A DNA stretch of 15,065 nucleotides from JBAZDC01 sp041654595. GTDB lineage: Bacteria > Pseudomonadota > Gammaproteobacteria > Burkholderiales > Burkholderiaceae_B. The translations under genes were made by a program, and so were the position numbers. Where the stretch lies: positions 1-15,065 of the forward strand of contig CAZKBT010000072.1 of the NCBI GenBank assembly GCA_964551305.1, written 5' to 3'. Below the pieces are notes generated by a model, which saw only the letters and a list, made by a program, of their open reading frames with translations, was not told the origin of the DNA and searched no databases. Every line of letters starts with the position of its first letter. Positions within the stretch are counted from its first letter, which is position 1. Positions 7,940 to 15,065 of this stretch are shown piece after piece.

Positions 7940-7969
7940 TTGACAATTCCAAGGTAAAAGCGACATTTT
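7940..7969 (+). promoter_or_regulatory. Possible promoter of the HerA-like gene
   Basis: A perfect -35 hexamer TTGACA (7940-7945) lies directly over the yebC leader, and CATTTT (7964-7969, 18-bp spacing) is the best available -10, which is weak. Transcription would start near 7976, giving a leader of about 70 nt. On the other strand TAAAAT (7970 down to 7965) is a fair -10 for yebC, but no good -35 accompanies it. The two candidate -10 elements overlap each other. Confidence 0.3.
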
Positions 7970-8002
7970 AACCCGTGCGCAATGCAAGACCTCGAATTAC
8001 AC

Positions 8003-8016
8003 TTGACGTCGATCAA
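8003..8016. promoter_or_regulatory. FNR/ANR-like box between yebC and the HerA-like gene
   Basis: TTGAC-GTCG-ATCAA matches TTGAT-N4-ATCAA at 9 of 10 positions. It sits in the 113-bp divergent region, 31 bp before the HerA-like start codon. For yebC its centre is about 39.5 bp upstream of the TAAAAT candidate -10 (about -51.5), which is not a standard activator position. For the plus-strand gene it would lie downstream of the start point, which suits repression. A match this good is not rare by chance, so this is tentative. Confidence 0.28.
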
Positions 8017-8046
8017 CACAACCGCAAGCAGGGAGCAAAGACAGTC

Positions 8047-9543
8047 ATGACAGACCCCATCGTTCTCGGAAAAGGCGCGGACGCGCAATCCGTCCTCTTG
8101 CCCGGCATGGCAAACCGCCACGGCTGCATCACCGGGGCCACCGGCACGGGCAAGACGGTTACGTTGCAGGTGTTGGCGGAATCATTTTCCCGCATGGGCG
8201 TGCCCGTGTTCATGGCCGACGTCAAGGGCGACCTGGGCGGGATATCGCAGGCCGCCCAGCCCAATCCCAAGCTGCAGCAGCGGCTGGACACGCTGGGCCT
8301 GCCCGAGCCCGCATGGGGCGGCAACCCTGTTACGTTCTGGGACGTGTTCGGCGAACAGGGACACCCCGTGCGTGCCACGGTGTCGGACATGGGGCCTTTG
8401 CTGCTGGCCCGCATGCTGGAGTTGAACGATACGCAGGAAGGCGTGCTCAACGTGGTGTTCAAGGTGGCCGACGACGAAGGACAGCTGCTGCTGGACATGA
8501 AGGATCTGCGCGCGATGCTGCAGGACGTGTCGGATCGGGCCGCGCAATTGCGGACCACGTACGGCAACGTCTCGGCGGCTTCCATCGGCGCCATTCAGCG
8601 CAGCCTGCTGCGGCTTGAGACCCAAGGAGGCGACAAGTTCTTCGGCGAGCCCATGCTGGACATTTTCGATTTCGTGCGCACCGATAGCCAGGGACGCGGG
8701 ATGATCAACATCCTTGCGGCCGACAAGCTGATGCAGTCGCCCAGGCTGTACGCGGTCTTTCTATTGTGGCTGCTGTCGGATCTGTACGAAAAGTTTCCCG
8801 AAGCCGGCGATCTGGAACAGCCCAAGTTGGTGTTTTTCTTCGACGAAGCGCATTTGCTGTTCAACGACGCGCCCAAGGCGCTGCTGGAAAAGATCGAGCA
8901 GGTCGTGCGCCTGATCCGTTCCAAGAGCGTGGGCATCTATTTCGTCACGCAGAATCCCCTGGACATTCCCGATACGGTATTGGGGCAGTTGGGCAATCGC
9001 GTTCAGCACGCTTTGCGCGCCTTTACGCCGCGCGACCAGAAGGCGGTGAAGGCGACCGCCACGACCATGCGCCCCAAGCCGGGCCTGGACGTCGAGGCGG
9101 CGATCACCGAGCTGGGCGTGGGCGAGGCGCTGGTGTCCATGCTGGATGCCAAGGGCCATCCCAGTCCGACCGAGCGGGTATGGATGGTGGCGCCGGGCAG
9201 CCGCATCGGGCCGGCAACGGATGCCGAGCGCCAGGCGATACGCGCCGCATCCCTGTTCGGCGGCAAGTATGACAAGATACTGGATCGCGAGTCCGCCTAC
9301 GAAGTGCTGCTCAAGCGCGCCCAGGCCGTCCAGGCGGGGGCGGGCGCCGGCCAGGGCGGGAAGTCCGCCGCGTCGGGCGGCGACGGCGTCATGGGCGCCG
9401 TGAACGATTTTCTGTTCGGATCGACCGGGCCGCGCGGCGGCAGGCGCGACGGCGTCGTCCAGTCGGTCGCCAAAAGCATGGTCAGGCGCACGGCGACGCA
9501 ATTGCTGCGCGGCGTGCTGGGTTCGTTGACGGGCCGGAAATAA
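8047..9543 (+). CDS. HerA-like (YjgR/DUF853) P-loop ATPase
   Basis: Predicted 498-residue cytoplasmic ATPase of the HerA/FtsK superfamily, YjgR type. Seen: Walker A GATGTGKT (30-37), a conserved MADVKGDLGGIS segment (56-67), Walker B LVFFFDEAHLLF (261-272; Asp266, Glu267), a sensor-like IYFVTQNPLDIPD (297-309), and VQHALRAFTPRD (319-330), likely to supply an arginine finger. A Gly/Ala/Ser-rich linker (about 430-465) leads to a basic C-terminal helix (VAKSMVRRTATQLLRGVLGSL). The frame is open from 7975, but residues before MTDPIVLGKG do not look like the family, so I use the ATG at 8047; GGGAG lies about 11 bases upstream. HerA in archaea works with the nuclease NurA in DNA end resection; no NurA-like gene is present here. 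The substrate and role of YjgR-type proteins are not established. Confidence 0.88.
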   Translation: MTDPIVLGKGADAQSVLLPGMANRHGCITGATGTGKTVTLQVLAESFSRMGVPVFMADVKGDLGGISQAAQPNPKLQQRLDTLGLPEPAWGGNPVTFWDVFGEQGHPVRATVSDMGPLLLARMLELNDTQEGVLNVVFKVADDEGQLLLDMKDLRAMLQDVSDRAAQLRTTYGNVSAASIGAIQRSLLRLETQGGDKFFGEPMLDIFDFVRTDSQGRGMINILAADKLMQSPRLYAVFLLWLLSDLYEKFPEAGDLEQPKLVFFFDEAHLLFNDAPKALLEKIEQVVRLIRSKSVGIYFVTQNPLDIPDTVLGQLGNRVQHALRAFTPRDQKAVKATATTMRPKPGLDVEAAITELGVGEALVSMLDAKGHPSPTERVWMVAPGSRIGPATDAERQAIRAASLFGGKYDKILDRESAYEVLLKRAQAVQAGAGAGQGGKSAASGGDGVMGAVNDFLFGSTGPRGGRRDGVVQSVAKSMVRRTATQLLRGVLGSLTGRK

Positions 9544-9548
9544 TTCCG

Positions 9549-9588
9549 TCCCGCATGATGACGGGAAGGCACTCGGCCTTTGGCCGGG
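9549..9588 (+). terminator. Two adjacent hairpins after the HerA-like gene
   Basis: Hairpin one is TCCCG (9549-9553) / CGGGA (9562-9566) with an 8-nt loop. Hairpin two is CTCGGCC (9572-9578) / GGCCGGG (9582-9588) with a TTT loop and one G-T pair. Only GCTTCTCAATTT follows, with no true T-run, so termination may be partial and ghrA could be co-transcribed. Confidence 0.35.
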
Positions 9589-9617
9589 GCTTCTCAATTT
9601 GAAAATGGAGGCGGCGC

Positions 9618-10556
9618 GTGGCGCTTAAATTGGTGGTGGCAACCGATACGCCGAAAGGCACGGAAGTATGGCGTCGACGGTTCGCCGAGGCGATGCCCGG
9701 CGACCAGGTGCAGGCATGGGACCCGGCGAGTCCGGACTCCCGGGCGGATTATGCGATCGTATGGCAGCCGCCCGAGGCGTTCTTTCGCCGCGTATCGGGG
9801 CTCAAGGCGGTATTCAATCTGGGCGCGGGCGTGGATCGACTGATGAAGCTGCCCTCCTTGCCGCGGGATTTGCCCGTGGTGCGGATCGAGGACGGCGGCA
9901 TGGCCGACCAGATCGCCGAATACGTCGCCCATGCGCTGGCCCGCGTCAGCCGGGATTTCGAGCGGTACGAAGCCCATCAACGGGAAGGTTCGTGGAAAGC
10001 GCATGCGCCGATCACCTATGCGCATTGGCCCGTCGGCGTCATGGGCCTGGGCGTGATCGGTCGGCAGGTGGCGCAGACGCTGGCGATGCTGGGCTATCCG
10101 GTGGCGGGGTGGTCGCGGTCGGCCCGGCAGGTGCCGAACATCGAGACCTACAACGGCCCCCAAGGCTTGCATGACTTCCTGGCCCGCACCCGCGTCCTGG
10201 TCAACTTGCTGCCGCTGACGCCGGATACCGAGAACCTGATCGACCGCGACTTGCTGAGCCGGCTGCTGCCCGAAGCCTATCTGATCAACGTGGCGCGCGG
10301 GGCGCACCTCGTGGATCAGGACTTGCTGGACCTGCTCGACCAGGGCGCCATGCAGGGCGCGTTTCTCGATGTGTTTCGCGAAGAGCCCCTGCCCAAGTCG
10401 CATCCCTATTGGACGCATCCCAAGGTGCGGATCACGCCGCACATAGCGGGCATCACGCTGGCTTCCGAAAGCCTGACGCAGATCATCGGCAAGCTCGATC
10501 GCCTGCGCCAGGGCCTGGATATTACCGGCATCGTATCCAGAACGGACGGCTACTGA
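9618..10556 (+). CDS. ghrA: Glyoxylate/hydroxypyruvate reductase A-type D-2-hydroxyacid dehydrogenase
   Basis: Predicted 312-residue enzyme, the same length as E. coli GhrA, that reduces glyoxylate to glycolate and hydroxypyruvate to glycerate, preferring NADPH. Visible: substrate loop FNLGAGVDRL (66-75), Rossmann motif GVMGLGVIGRQVA (140-152), PLTPDTENLID (199-209), and the catalytic triad Arg227 (INVARG), Glu256 (DVFREEPLP) and His275 (TPHIAG). The DVFREEPLP form and short N-terminus are typical of GhrA rather than GhrB or PdxB. The start is GTG at 9618, with TGGAGG six bases upstream. The stop (10554-10556) is one base from the stop of the convergent transporter gene. Exact substrate preference cannot be read from sequence; other 2-ketoacids are possible. 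Confidence 0.87.
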   Translation: MALKLVVATDTPKGTEVWRRRFAEAMPGDQVQAWDPASPDSRADYAIVWQPPEAFFRRVSGLKAVFNLGAGVDRLMKLPSLPRDLPVVRIEDGGMADQIAEYVAHALARVSRDFERYEAHQREGSWKAHAPITYAHWPVGVMGLGVIGRQVAQTLAMLGYPVAGWSRSARQVPNIETYNGPQGLHDFLARTRVLVNLLPLTPDTENLIDRDLLSRLLPEAYLINVARGAHLVDQDLLDLLDQGAMQGAFLDVFREEPLPKSHPYWTHPKVRITPHIAGITLASESLTQIIGKLDRLRQGLDITGIVSRTDGY

Positions 10557-10557
10557 T

Positions 10558-11436
10558 CTAGTGGGCCTGCGCGGCGTTTTTCCTGGAAGGCTTGCGCAGG
10601 CCCGACCACACGATGGCGGCGATCATCAATGCGCCGCCGAGCAGAGCCCTGGCCGACGGGTACTGCGCGAACAGTATCGCCGCGAATGCGATGGCATAGA
10701 TGGGTTCCAGCGCGATCACGATGCCGGCGCTGCGCGCTTCGATGACTTGCAGGCTGACGACCATCAGGTAGTGGGATAAGGCTGTGCAGAATACGCCCAG
10801 CATGGCGATCCACATCCAGCTCGCCGCGCTGACGCCGCCGATGCCGTCCAGGCAGAAGGGCAGCGTCAGCATCAGCACGAACAGGTTCTCCCATAAAGCC
10901 ACTTGCTGGGCCGGAATGTGCGAGACGGCCCGGCGGTTGATCAGCGCGAACACGGCGAAGGTGAATCCGGACAAGACCGCCCAGGCCAACCCGATGGTGG
11001 CTTCGTTTTCGAAGTCGAACGAGGGCGTGACCAGGACCAGTCCCAGCGTGACCATCACCAGGATGTACCATTCGCTGCGGCTGATCTTTTCCTTGAAGAC
11101 CAGCCATTCGCTCAATGTGATGAAGGCGGGGAAGGTGGCGAAGCCGAGCGTGGCGATGGCGACGCCCGAGGTCTTGACGGCGATGAAGAAGGTGACCCAG
11201 TGCGTGGCCAGCATGGCGCTGGCGACCGCCAGGTATCCCAGCGTGCGCGGATTGATGCCGTGGCGCAGCGTCAAGCCTTGCGCGCGTATGACGGCATACA
11301 GCGCGACGACGGCAAAGGCCGCGCGGCCGGCGGTGATCAGCATGGCGTCGGCATCGATCAGCTCGCCGAAGATGCCGGTCAGTCCGAACAGGACGGCGGC
11401 CAGATGGATGGCCGCCAAGGCGCGTTGTCGACTCAT
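10558..11436 (-). CDS. EamA-family (DMT superfamily) inner-membrane transporter
   Basis: Predicted 292-residue polytopic inner-membrane protein with about ten hydrophobic segments, arranged as two EamA repeats (about residues 8-138 and 150-280). The first starts ALAAIHLAAVLFGLTGIFGELI; the second has GLAWAVLSGFTFAVFALINRRAV. The repeat ends carry the typical VAIATLGFATFPAFITLSEWLVFKE and AGIVIALEPIYAIAFAAILF segments, matching the conserved end-of-repeat helices. The family exports metabolites, amino acids or drugs; the substrate here is unknown. A basic tail (RKPSRKNAAQAH) fits the inside-positive rule. A TTG four codons upstream (11448) keeps the frame open, but the ATG at 11434-11436 is the likelier start; neither has a strong Shine-Dalgarno. 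Confidence 0.88.
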   Translation of the reverse strand: MSRQRALAAIHLAAVLFGLTGIFGELIDADAMLITAGRAAFAVVALYAVIRAQGLTLRHGINPRTLGYLAVASAMLATHWVTFFIAVKTSGVAIATLGFATFPAFITLSEWLVFKEKISRSEWYILVMVTLGLVLVTPSFDFENEATIGLAWAVLSGFTFAVFALINRRAVSHIPAQQVALWENLFVLMLTLPFCLDGIGGVSAASWMWIAMLGVFCTALSHYLMVVSLQVIEARSAGIVIALEPIYAIAFAAILFAQYPSARALLGGALMIAAIVWSGLRKPSRKNAAQAH

Positions 11437-11464
11437 TTTTACAGGCAAAAGTATGAGGTTGGCT

Positions 11465-11495
11465 TTACACTAGCCGTAATGAACAAGCCTATCAT
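11465..11495 (+). promoter_or_regulatory. Possible promoter of the quinone oxidoreductase gene
   Basis: TATCAT (11490-11495) matches TATAAT at 5 of 6. TTACAC (11465-11470) is a weak -35 at a long 19-bp spacing. A start near 11501 would leave a leader of about 17 nt containing the AAGGAG used by the GTG start, and would exclude the upstream ATG at 11479 from the mRNA. The eamA and qor start codons are only 81 bp apart, so promoters in both directions must overlap or abut here. Confidence 0.28.
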
Positions 11496-11517
11496 CGCTA
11501 ATGCCAAGGAGTCGGTC

Positions 11518-12504
11518 GTGGAAAACGAAGTAAAAGCAATACGCATAGAAAAACACGGGGGGCCGGAAGTCATGGAATGGGTGTCCGTCGCTTTGCCGGC
11601 GCCGGCGGACAACGAGGTGACCATACGCCAGAAGGCCATAGGCCTGAATTTCATCGACATCTATTGCCGCACGGGGCTGTATTCTAACCCGTTGCCGCAT
11701 GGGCTGGGTTACGAGGCCTCTGGCGACGTGGTGGCGGTCGGCGGCGCGGTCAAGCACCTCAAGGTCGGGGATCGCGTCGCCTATGGGCAAAGCCCCTTGG
11801 GCGCGTATGCCGAGGCGCGCAATGTGCCGGCGGACCGGGTGGTGCGCATTCCCAAATCGGTAGGCTACGACCAGGCCGCGGCCCTGATGCTCAAGGGGCT
11901 GACGGTGCAATACCTGTTTCGCCAGACGTATCGCCTGCAGGGCAACGAAACCATCCTGTTCCACGCGGCGGCGGGCGGCGTGGGCCTGATCGCCTGCCAG
12001 TGGGCCAAGGCGCGGGGCGTCAAGCTGATCGGAACGGTCTCCCGCCCCGAGAAAGCCGCCGTCGCCAAGCGGCACGGCGCGTGGGAAGTGATCGACTACA
12101 CCAGGGAAAACGTGGTCGAGCGCGTGCTGGAGCTGACCAACGGCAAGAAAGTCCCGGTCGTGTACGACGGCGTGGGCAAGGATACATGGCTGACCTCGCT
12201 GGATTGCCTGGAGCCGCGCGGCCTGATGGTCAGCTTCGGCAATGCCTCGGGGCCGGTCAAGGACGTCAATCTGGGCGTGCTGGCCGCGCGCGGTTCCTTG
12301 TTCGTGACCCGGCCCGCCTTGGGCACGCACGTCGCCACCCTGGAAAAGATGCAGCAGGCGGCCGACGAGCTGTTCGACCTGGTCAAGAAAAAGAAAATCG
12401 GCGTGACGATAGGCCAGCGCTTCCCGCTGAAAGACGCGGCGCGCGCGCACGCCGCGCTGGAGTCGCGCCAAACCACGGGCGCGACGATACTGACGCTGGA
12501 TTGA
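11518..12504 (+). CDS. qor: NADPH:quinone oxidoreductase, zeta-crystallin type (zinc-independent MDR family)
   Basis: Predicted 328-residue enzyme (E. coli QorA has 327) transferring electrons from NADPH to quinones. The N-terminal GroES-like domain shows IRIEKHGGPEVMEW (8-21), GLNFIDIYCRTGLY (42-55) and GLGYEASGDVVAVG (62-75). The cofactor domain shows the nucleotide motif HAAAGGVGLIACQWAKARG (149-167), GTVSRPEKAA (172-181) and YDGVGKDTW (216-224). The Cys/His zinc ligands of alcohol dehydrogenases are absent, as expected. I choose the GTG at 11518, because AAGGAG lies six bases upstream and the resulting N-terminus fits the family. An in-frame ATG at 11479 would add 13 residues, and the frame is open still further upstream to 10903. 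The stop is 19 bp from the convergent fbp stop. Confidence 0.92.
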   Translation: MENEVKAIRIEKHGGPEVMEWVSVALPAPADNEVTIRQKAIGLNFIDIYCRTGLYSNPLPHGLGYEASGDVVAVGGAVKHLKVGDRVAYGQSPLGAYAEARNVPADRVVRIPKSVGYDQAAALMLKGLTVQYLFRQTYRLQGNETILFHAAAGGVGLIACQWAKARGVKLIGTVSRPEKAAVAKRHGAWEVIDYTRENVVERVLELTNGKKVPVVYDGVGKDTWLTSLDCLEPRGLMVSFGNASGPVKDVNLGVLAARGSLFVTRPALGTHVATLEKMQQAADELFDLVKKKKIGVTIGQRFPLKDAARAHAALESRQTTGATILTLD

Positions 12505-12539
12505 AAGTCTAGGCGACGAGCCGTCACGCCTGCGCGTGA
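12505..12539. terminator. Weak hairpin at the convergent qor/fbp ends
   Basis: TCACGC (12524-12529) and GCGTGA (12534-12539) form a perfect 6-bp stem with a CTGC loop, covering the fbp stop codon and its last codons. It lies between two convergent genes separated by 19 bp, a natural place for a bidirectional terminator. No T-run follows on either strand, so intrinsic termination is doubtful. Confidence 0.2.
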
Positions 12540-13534
12540 TAGGCTCGGATCCGCTCCACTTCTTTTTTCGAGCCCAGGATGACGCCGACGCGCTGATGCA
12601 GCGCGGCCGGCCGTATGTCCAGGATACGCTGCTGGCCGTCGATGGCCGCGCCGCCGGCCTGTTCGACGATGAAGCTCATGGGGTTGGCTTCGTACATCAG
12701 ACGCAGCTTGCCCGCCTTGCCCGAGGGCCGTTCGTCGCGGGGATACATGAAGACGCCGCCGCGCGTGATCAGGCGGTGCACGTCGGCAACCATCGAGGCG
12801 ATCCAGCGCATGTTGTAGTCCTTGTCCAAGGGGCCGGTCTTGCCCGCCAGGCAGTCTTCGACGTAGCGCCTGACCGGAGGCTCCCAGTGGCGCATATTTG
12901 ACGCGTTGATGGCGAACTCCTTGGTTTCTTCCGGAATGGAAAGGTCTTCTCCGGTCAGCACCCAGGATCCCATTTCCCGGTCCAGGGTGAAGCTGACGAC
13001 GCCCGTGCCGACCGACAGCACGAGCATGGTTTGCGGGCCGTACAGGGCATAGCCCGCGGCGACCTGGCTGGAGCCGGGCTGCAGGAAGTCTTCTTCTTCG
13101 ATGTCGCGGCCCGAGGCGTCGCTCGGGGCATGCAGCACGGAGAAAATGGTGCCTATCGACACATTCACGTCGATGTTGGAGGAACCGTCCAGGGGATCGA
13201 ACAATAGCAGGTATTCGCCCTTCGGGTAGCGGTTGGGGATGCGATGGATCGTTTCCATTTCCTCCGATGCCATGCCGGCCAGGTGGCCGCCCCATTCATT
13301 GGCTTCAAGCAGGATTTCGTTGGACAGCACGTCCAGCTTCTTCTGGACTTCGCCTTGTACGTTCTCGCTTTCCAGGCTGCCCAGCACGCCGCCCAGGGCG
13401 CCTTTGCTGACGGCGTGGCCGATGGCTTTGCATGCGCGCGCCACGGTTTCGATCAGTAGGCGGACCTCCGCGGAAACGGCTTTTTGCTGGCGCTGCTGCT
13501 CGACGAGATATTGGGTGAGCGTTTTACGGGACAC
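12524..13534 (-). CDS. fbp: Fructose-1,6-bisphosphatase class I
   Basis: Predicted 336-residue cytoplasmic enzyme that hydrolyses fructose 1,6-bisphosphate to fructose 6-phosphate in gluconeogenesis (and the Calvin cycle where present), with magnesium. Seen: MASEEMETI (88-96) with metal-binding Glu, the signature FDPLDGSSNIDVN (112-124), RWIASMVADVHR (243-254), GGVFMYPRDERPSGKAGKL (259-277) and YEANPMSFIVEQAGG (281-295). The length fits class I. The start is GTG (13532-13534), with CAGGAG six bases upstream, placed just after the pepN stop (13-base gap), so the two genes are probably one transcript. The insertion HAPSDASGRDIEEEDFLQPGSSQ (135-157) fits the loop found in bacterial class I enzymes. 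Confidence 0.96.
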   Translation of the reverse strand: MSRKTLTQYLVEQQRQQKAVSAEVRLLIETVARACKAIGHAVSKGALGGVLGSLESENVQGEVQKKLDVLSNEILLEANEWGGHLAGMASEEMETIHRIPNRYPKGEYLLLFDPLDGSSNIDVNVSIGTIFSVLHAPSDASGRDIEEEDFLQPGSSQVAAGYALYGPQTMLVLSVGTGVVSFTLDREMGSWVLTGEDLSIPEETKEFAINASNMRHWEPPVRRYVEDCLAGKTGPLDKDYNMRWIASMVADVHRLITRGGVFMYPRDERPSGKAGKLRLMYEANPMSFIVEQAGGAAIDGQQRILDIRPAALHQRVGVILGSKKEVERIRAYHAQA

Positions 13535-13547
13535 GACGGACTCCTGG

Positions 13548-15065
13548 TCAAATGTTCAATGCTTTGGATACGATTTCGGCGACGTTGCGCGATAGCGAGG
13601 GCTGCGCCTGGATGCGTTCGAGTTCGGCGCGCAGCGCCTGACGGTGCGGCTCGGCATACTTGGCCCAGTGGTCGAAAGCCCGCGCCAAGCGCGCGGCGAT
13701 TTCGGGATTCAGCGCATTCAGGGCGATGACCTGGTCGGCCCAGTATCGGTAGCCTCCGGGCTGATGTATGGCGTGCAGGTTGTTCAGGCAGAACTGGAAC
13801 ACCAGCGAGCGGGCCCGGTTCGGGTTGCGCAGGGAAAACGCCGGGTGCTCCATCAAGGCCCGCACGTCGTCCAGCGTCGTGCCGGGGGCGCCGGCCTGCA
13901 GGGCGAACCATTTATCGATGATCAAGGGATTGTCTTTCCATTGTTCATAGAAGTGCTGCAAGGCTTGCGCCCGATGCGGCGAGTCCTCGGCATGGACCAG
14001 CGCCGCCAGTCCGCCCATGCGGTCCGTCATGTTGCCTGCTTCGTAGTACTGCGCGCGCGCTAGCGGCTGCGCCTGGGGATGGCCGCCGGCGATCAGGTAG
14101 TACAGGGCCAGGTTCTTCAGGCTGCGCTTGCCCGCCGAGACTGGATCCGGCCGATAGTCGGCGTCGCGCTCATGATGGTCATGGTAGGCTTGCAGCCAGC
14201 CGTCGGCCAGCGCCGCGCCCAGCTGCCGGCGCAGACTGCGGTGCGCCCGGGCCACGGCCAGCGGCGCCATCGGCTGCATGCGCTGCAGCACTTCTTTTTC
14301 CGACGGCAAGGTCAGCACGCGGGCGCGGTAGGCGGCCGTGAGCGCGGGATCCTGCAAGAGCCGTCCCCAGCACGTCAGGAACCCGGGATCGGCTTGGAGG
14401 TCCTTGTCGTCGGCCGCGCCTTTGGCCAGAGCCAGAAGCTGGCGCATCGCCATTTCCTGGCCGGCTTCCCAGCGCGCGAACGGATCGGCGTCGTGCCGGG
14501 CAAGCAAAGCCAGTTCGTCGTCGCCGCGTTCGTACTCGATGATCACCGGCGCTGAAAAATGGCGCAGCAGCGACAGCACGGGCTTTTCGGGCACCTGGGT
14601 AAACGTCCAGGCCTGTTCTTCTTGTGTCAGTTCCAGCAGCAGCGCGTCTTGGCTGCTTGCGTCGTGCTCGACGGCCATCGCCCGGCCGGCCTGATCCAGA
14701 AAACCGATGGCCAACGGAATGTGCAGAGGCGGTTTTTCCAGGGGAGGAACGGCCAGCTTCTCGATGCCCACCGCGGGGTTGCGTTGGCGCAGCGTGATGG
14801 TGGCCTGCCGCGCCTGCGCATCGTAGGACAGCGCCACGGCGACGCGCGGCGTGCCGGCCTGGCTGTACCAGCGGCGAAAGACGTCCAGGCCGCGCGACGG
14901 ATGCCGTCGGCGATAGACCGACTCCATGGCGCCGACGAAGTCGTCGCAGGTGACGGCCTGGCCGTCGTGGCGGCGGAAGTATTCGTCCATGCCGGCGCGA
15001 AAGCCTTGCTCGCCCAGCAGAGTGTGCTGCATGCGGATGACTTCCGCGCCTTTTTCATACACCGT
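13548..15065 (-). CDS. pepN: Aminopeptidase N, C-terminal part (5' end outside the window)
   Basis: The last 505 residues of a PepN-type M1 zinc aminopeptidase, which removes N-terminal residues from peptides in the cytoplasm. The gene is cut by the window edge: the frame reads through to 15065 as T-V-Y-E-K-G, the family sequence carrying the transition-state-stabilising Tyr (Tyr381 in E. coli PepN). The upstream HEXXH zinc site and GAMEN motif are therefore outside. After YEKGAEVIRM come the end of the catalytic domain (MDEYFRRHDGQAVTCDDFVGAMESV, FRRWYSQAGTP), the small beta domain (about 70-160 of the fragment) and the alpha-helical C-terminal domain, ending AEIVSKALNI. The GTG at 15060-15062 is an internal Val, not a start. 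It precedes fbp in the same transcript. Confidence 0.95.
   Translation of the reverse strand, partial: TVYEKGAEVIRMQHTLLGEQGFRAGMDEYFRRHDGQAVTCDDFVGAMESVYRRRHPSRGLDVFRRWYSQAGTPRVAVALSYDAQARQATITLRQRNPAVGIEKLAVPPLEKPPLHIPLAIGFLDQAGRAMAVEHDASSQDALLLELTQEEQAWTFTQVPEKPVLSLLRHFSAPVIIEYERGDDELALLARHDADPFARWEAGQEMAMRQLLALAKGAADDKDLQADPGFLTCWGRLLQDPALTAAYRARVLTLPSEKEVLQRMQPMAPLAVARAHRSLRRQLGAALADGWLQAYHDHHERDADYRPDPVSAGKRSLKNLALYYLIAGGHPQAQPLARAQYYEAGNMTDRMGGLAALVHAEDSPHRAQALQHFYEQWKDNPLIIDKWFALQAGAPGTTLDDVRALMEHPAFSLRNPNRARSLVFQFCLNNLHAIHQPGGYRYWADQVIALNALNPEIAARLARAFDHWAKYAEPHRQALRAELERIQAQPSLSRNVAEIVSKALNI

Noticed and set aside
7975..8046. 24-residue N-terminal extension of the HerA-like ATPase
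   Set aside because: No ribosome-binding site, unlike the family N-terminus, and it would cover the FNR-like box; the ATG at 8047 gives a family-like start.
10903..11517. Long N-terminal extension of the quinone oxidoreductase frame
   Set aside because: The extension is antisense to the EamA transporter and has shadow composition; the strong AAGGAG and the family N-terminus place the start at 11518.

Overview
The window looks like chromosomal core DNA from a betaproteobacterium of the Burkholderiales, probably Alcaligenaceae (Bordetella/Achromobacter-like). This rests on the high GC of the coding DNA, the protein sequences, and the gene order yebC-purD-hemF-nadD-rsfS-rlmH. It is inference from recognised families; no database search was done. 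I see no prophage, insertion sequence, CRISPR array, tRNA or rRNA. Almost every gene belongs to a well-known family.

Layout. Positions 1-288 hold no convincing gene. A minus-strand outer-membrane beta-barrel protein (289-984) follows, with lower GC than the rest. Its AT-rich upstream region (985-1246) carries an FNR/ANR-like box, a -10 element and a short palindrome. From 7933 down to 1247 the minus strand carries a tightly packed run of eight genes: yebC, purD, hemF, nadD, rsfS, rlmH, pyk and maf. Gaps from purD onward are 22 nt or less, with three overlaps (two ATGA stop/start overlaps and one of 10 nt), so they probably form one operon. It mixes purine, haem and NAD synthesis, ribosome maturation and silencing, glycolysis and nucleotide-pool sanitation.

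Divergent from yebC is a plus-strand HerA-like (YjgR/DUF853) ATPase at 8047-9543. It is followed by a GhrA-type 2-hydroxyacid dehydrogenase (9618-10556). That gene converges, with one base between the two stop codons, on a minus-strand EamA-family transporter (10558-11436). The transporter diverges from a plus-strand quinone oxidoreductase (11518-12504), which in turn converges on a minus-strand pair: fbp (12524-13534) and the 3' part of pepN (13548 to the window end).

No exciting undescribed system is evident. The points that most deserve a second look are regulatory and structural: two FNR-like boxes in intergenic DNA, one of them at class I spacing from a -10; an insertion of about 28 residues next to the catalytic loop of Maf; pyk sitting inside the rlmH-maf junction; an A7 tract at the start of nadD; and convergent genes with no room for a terminator.
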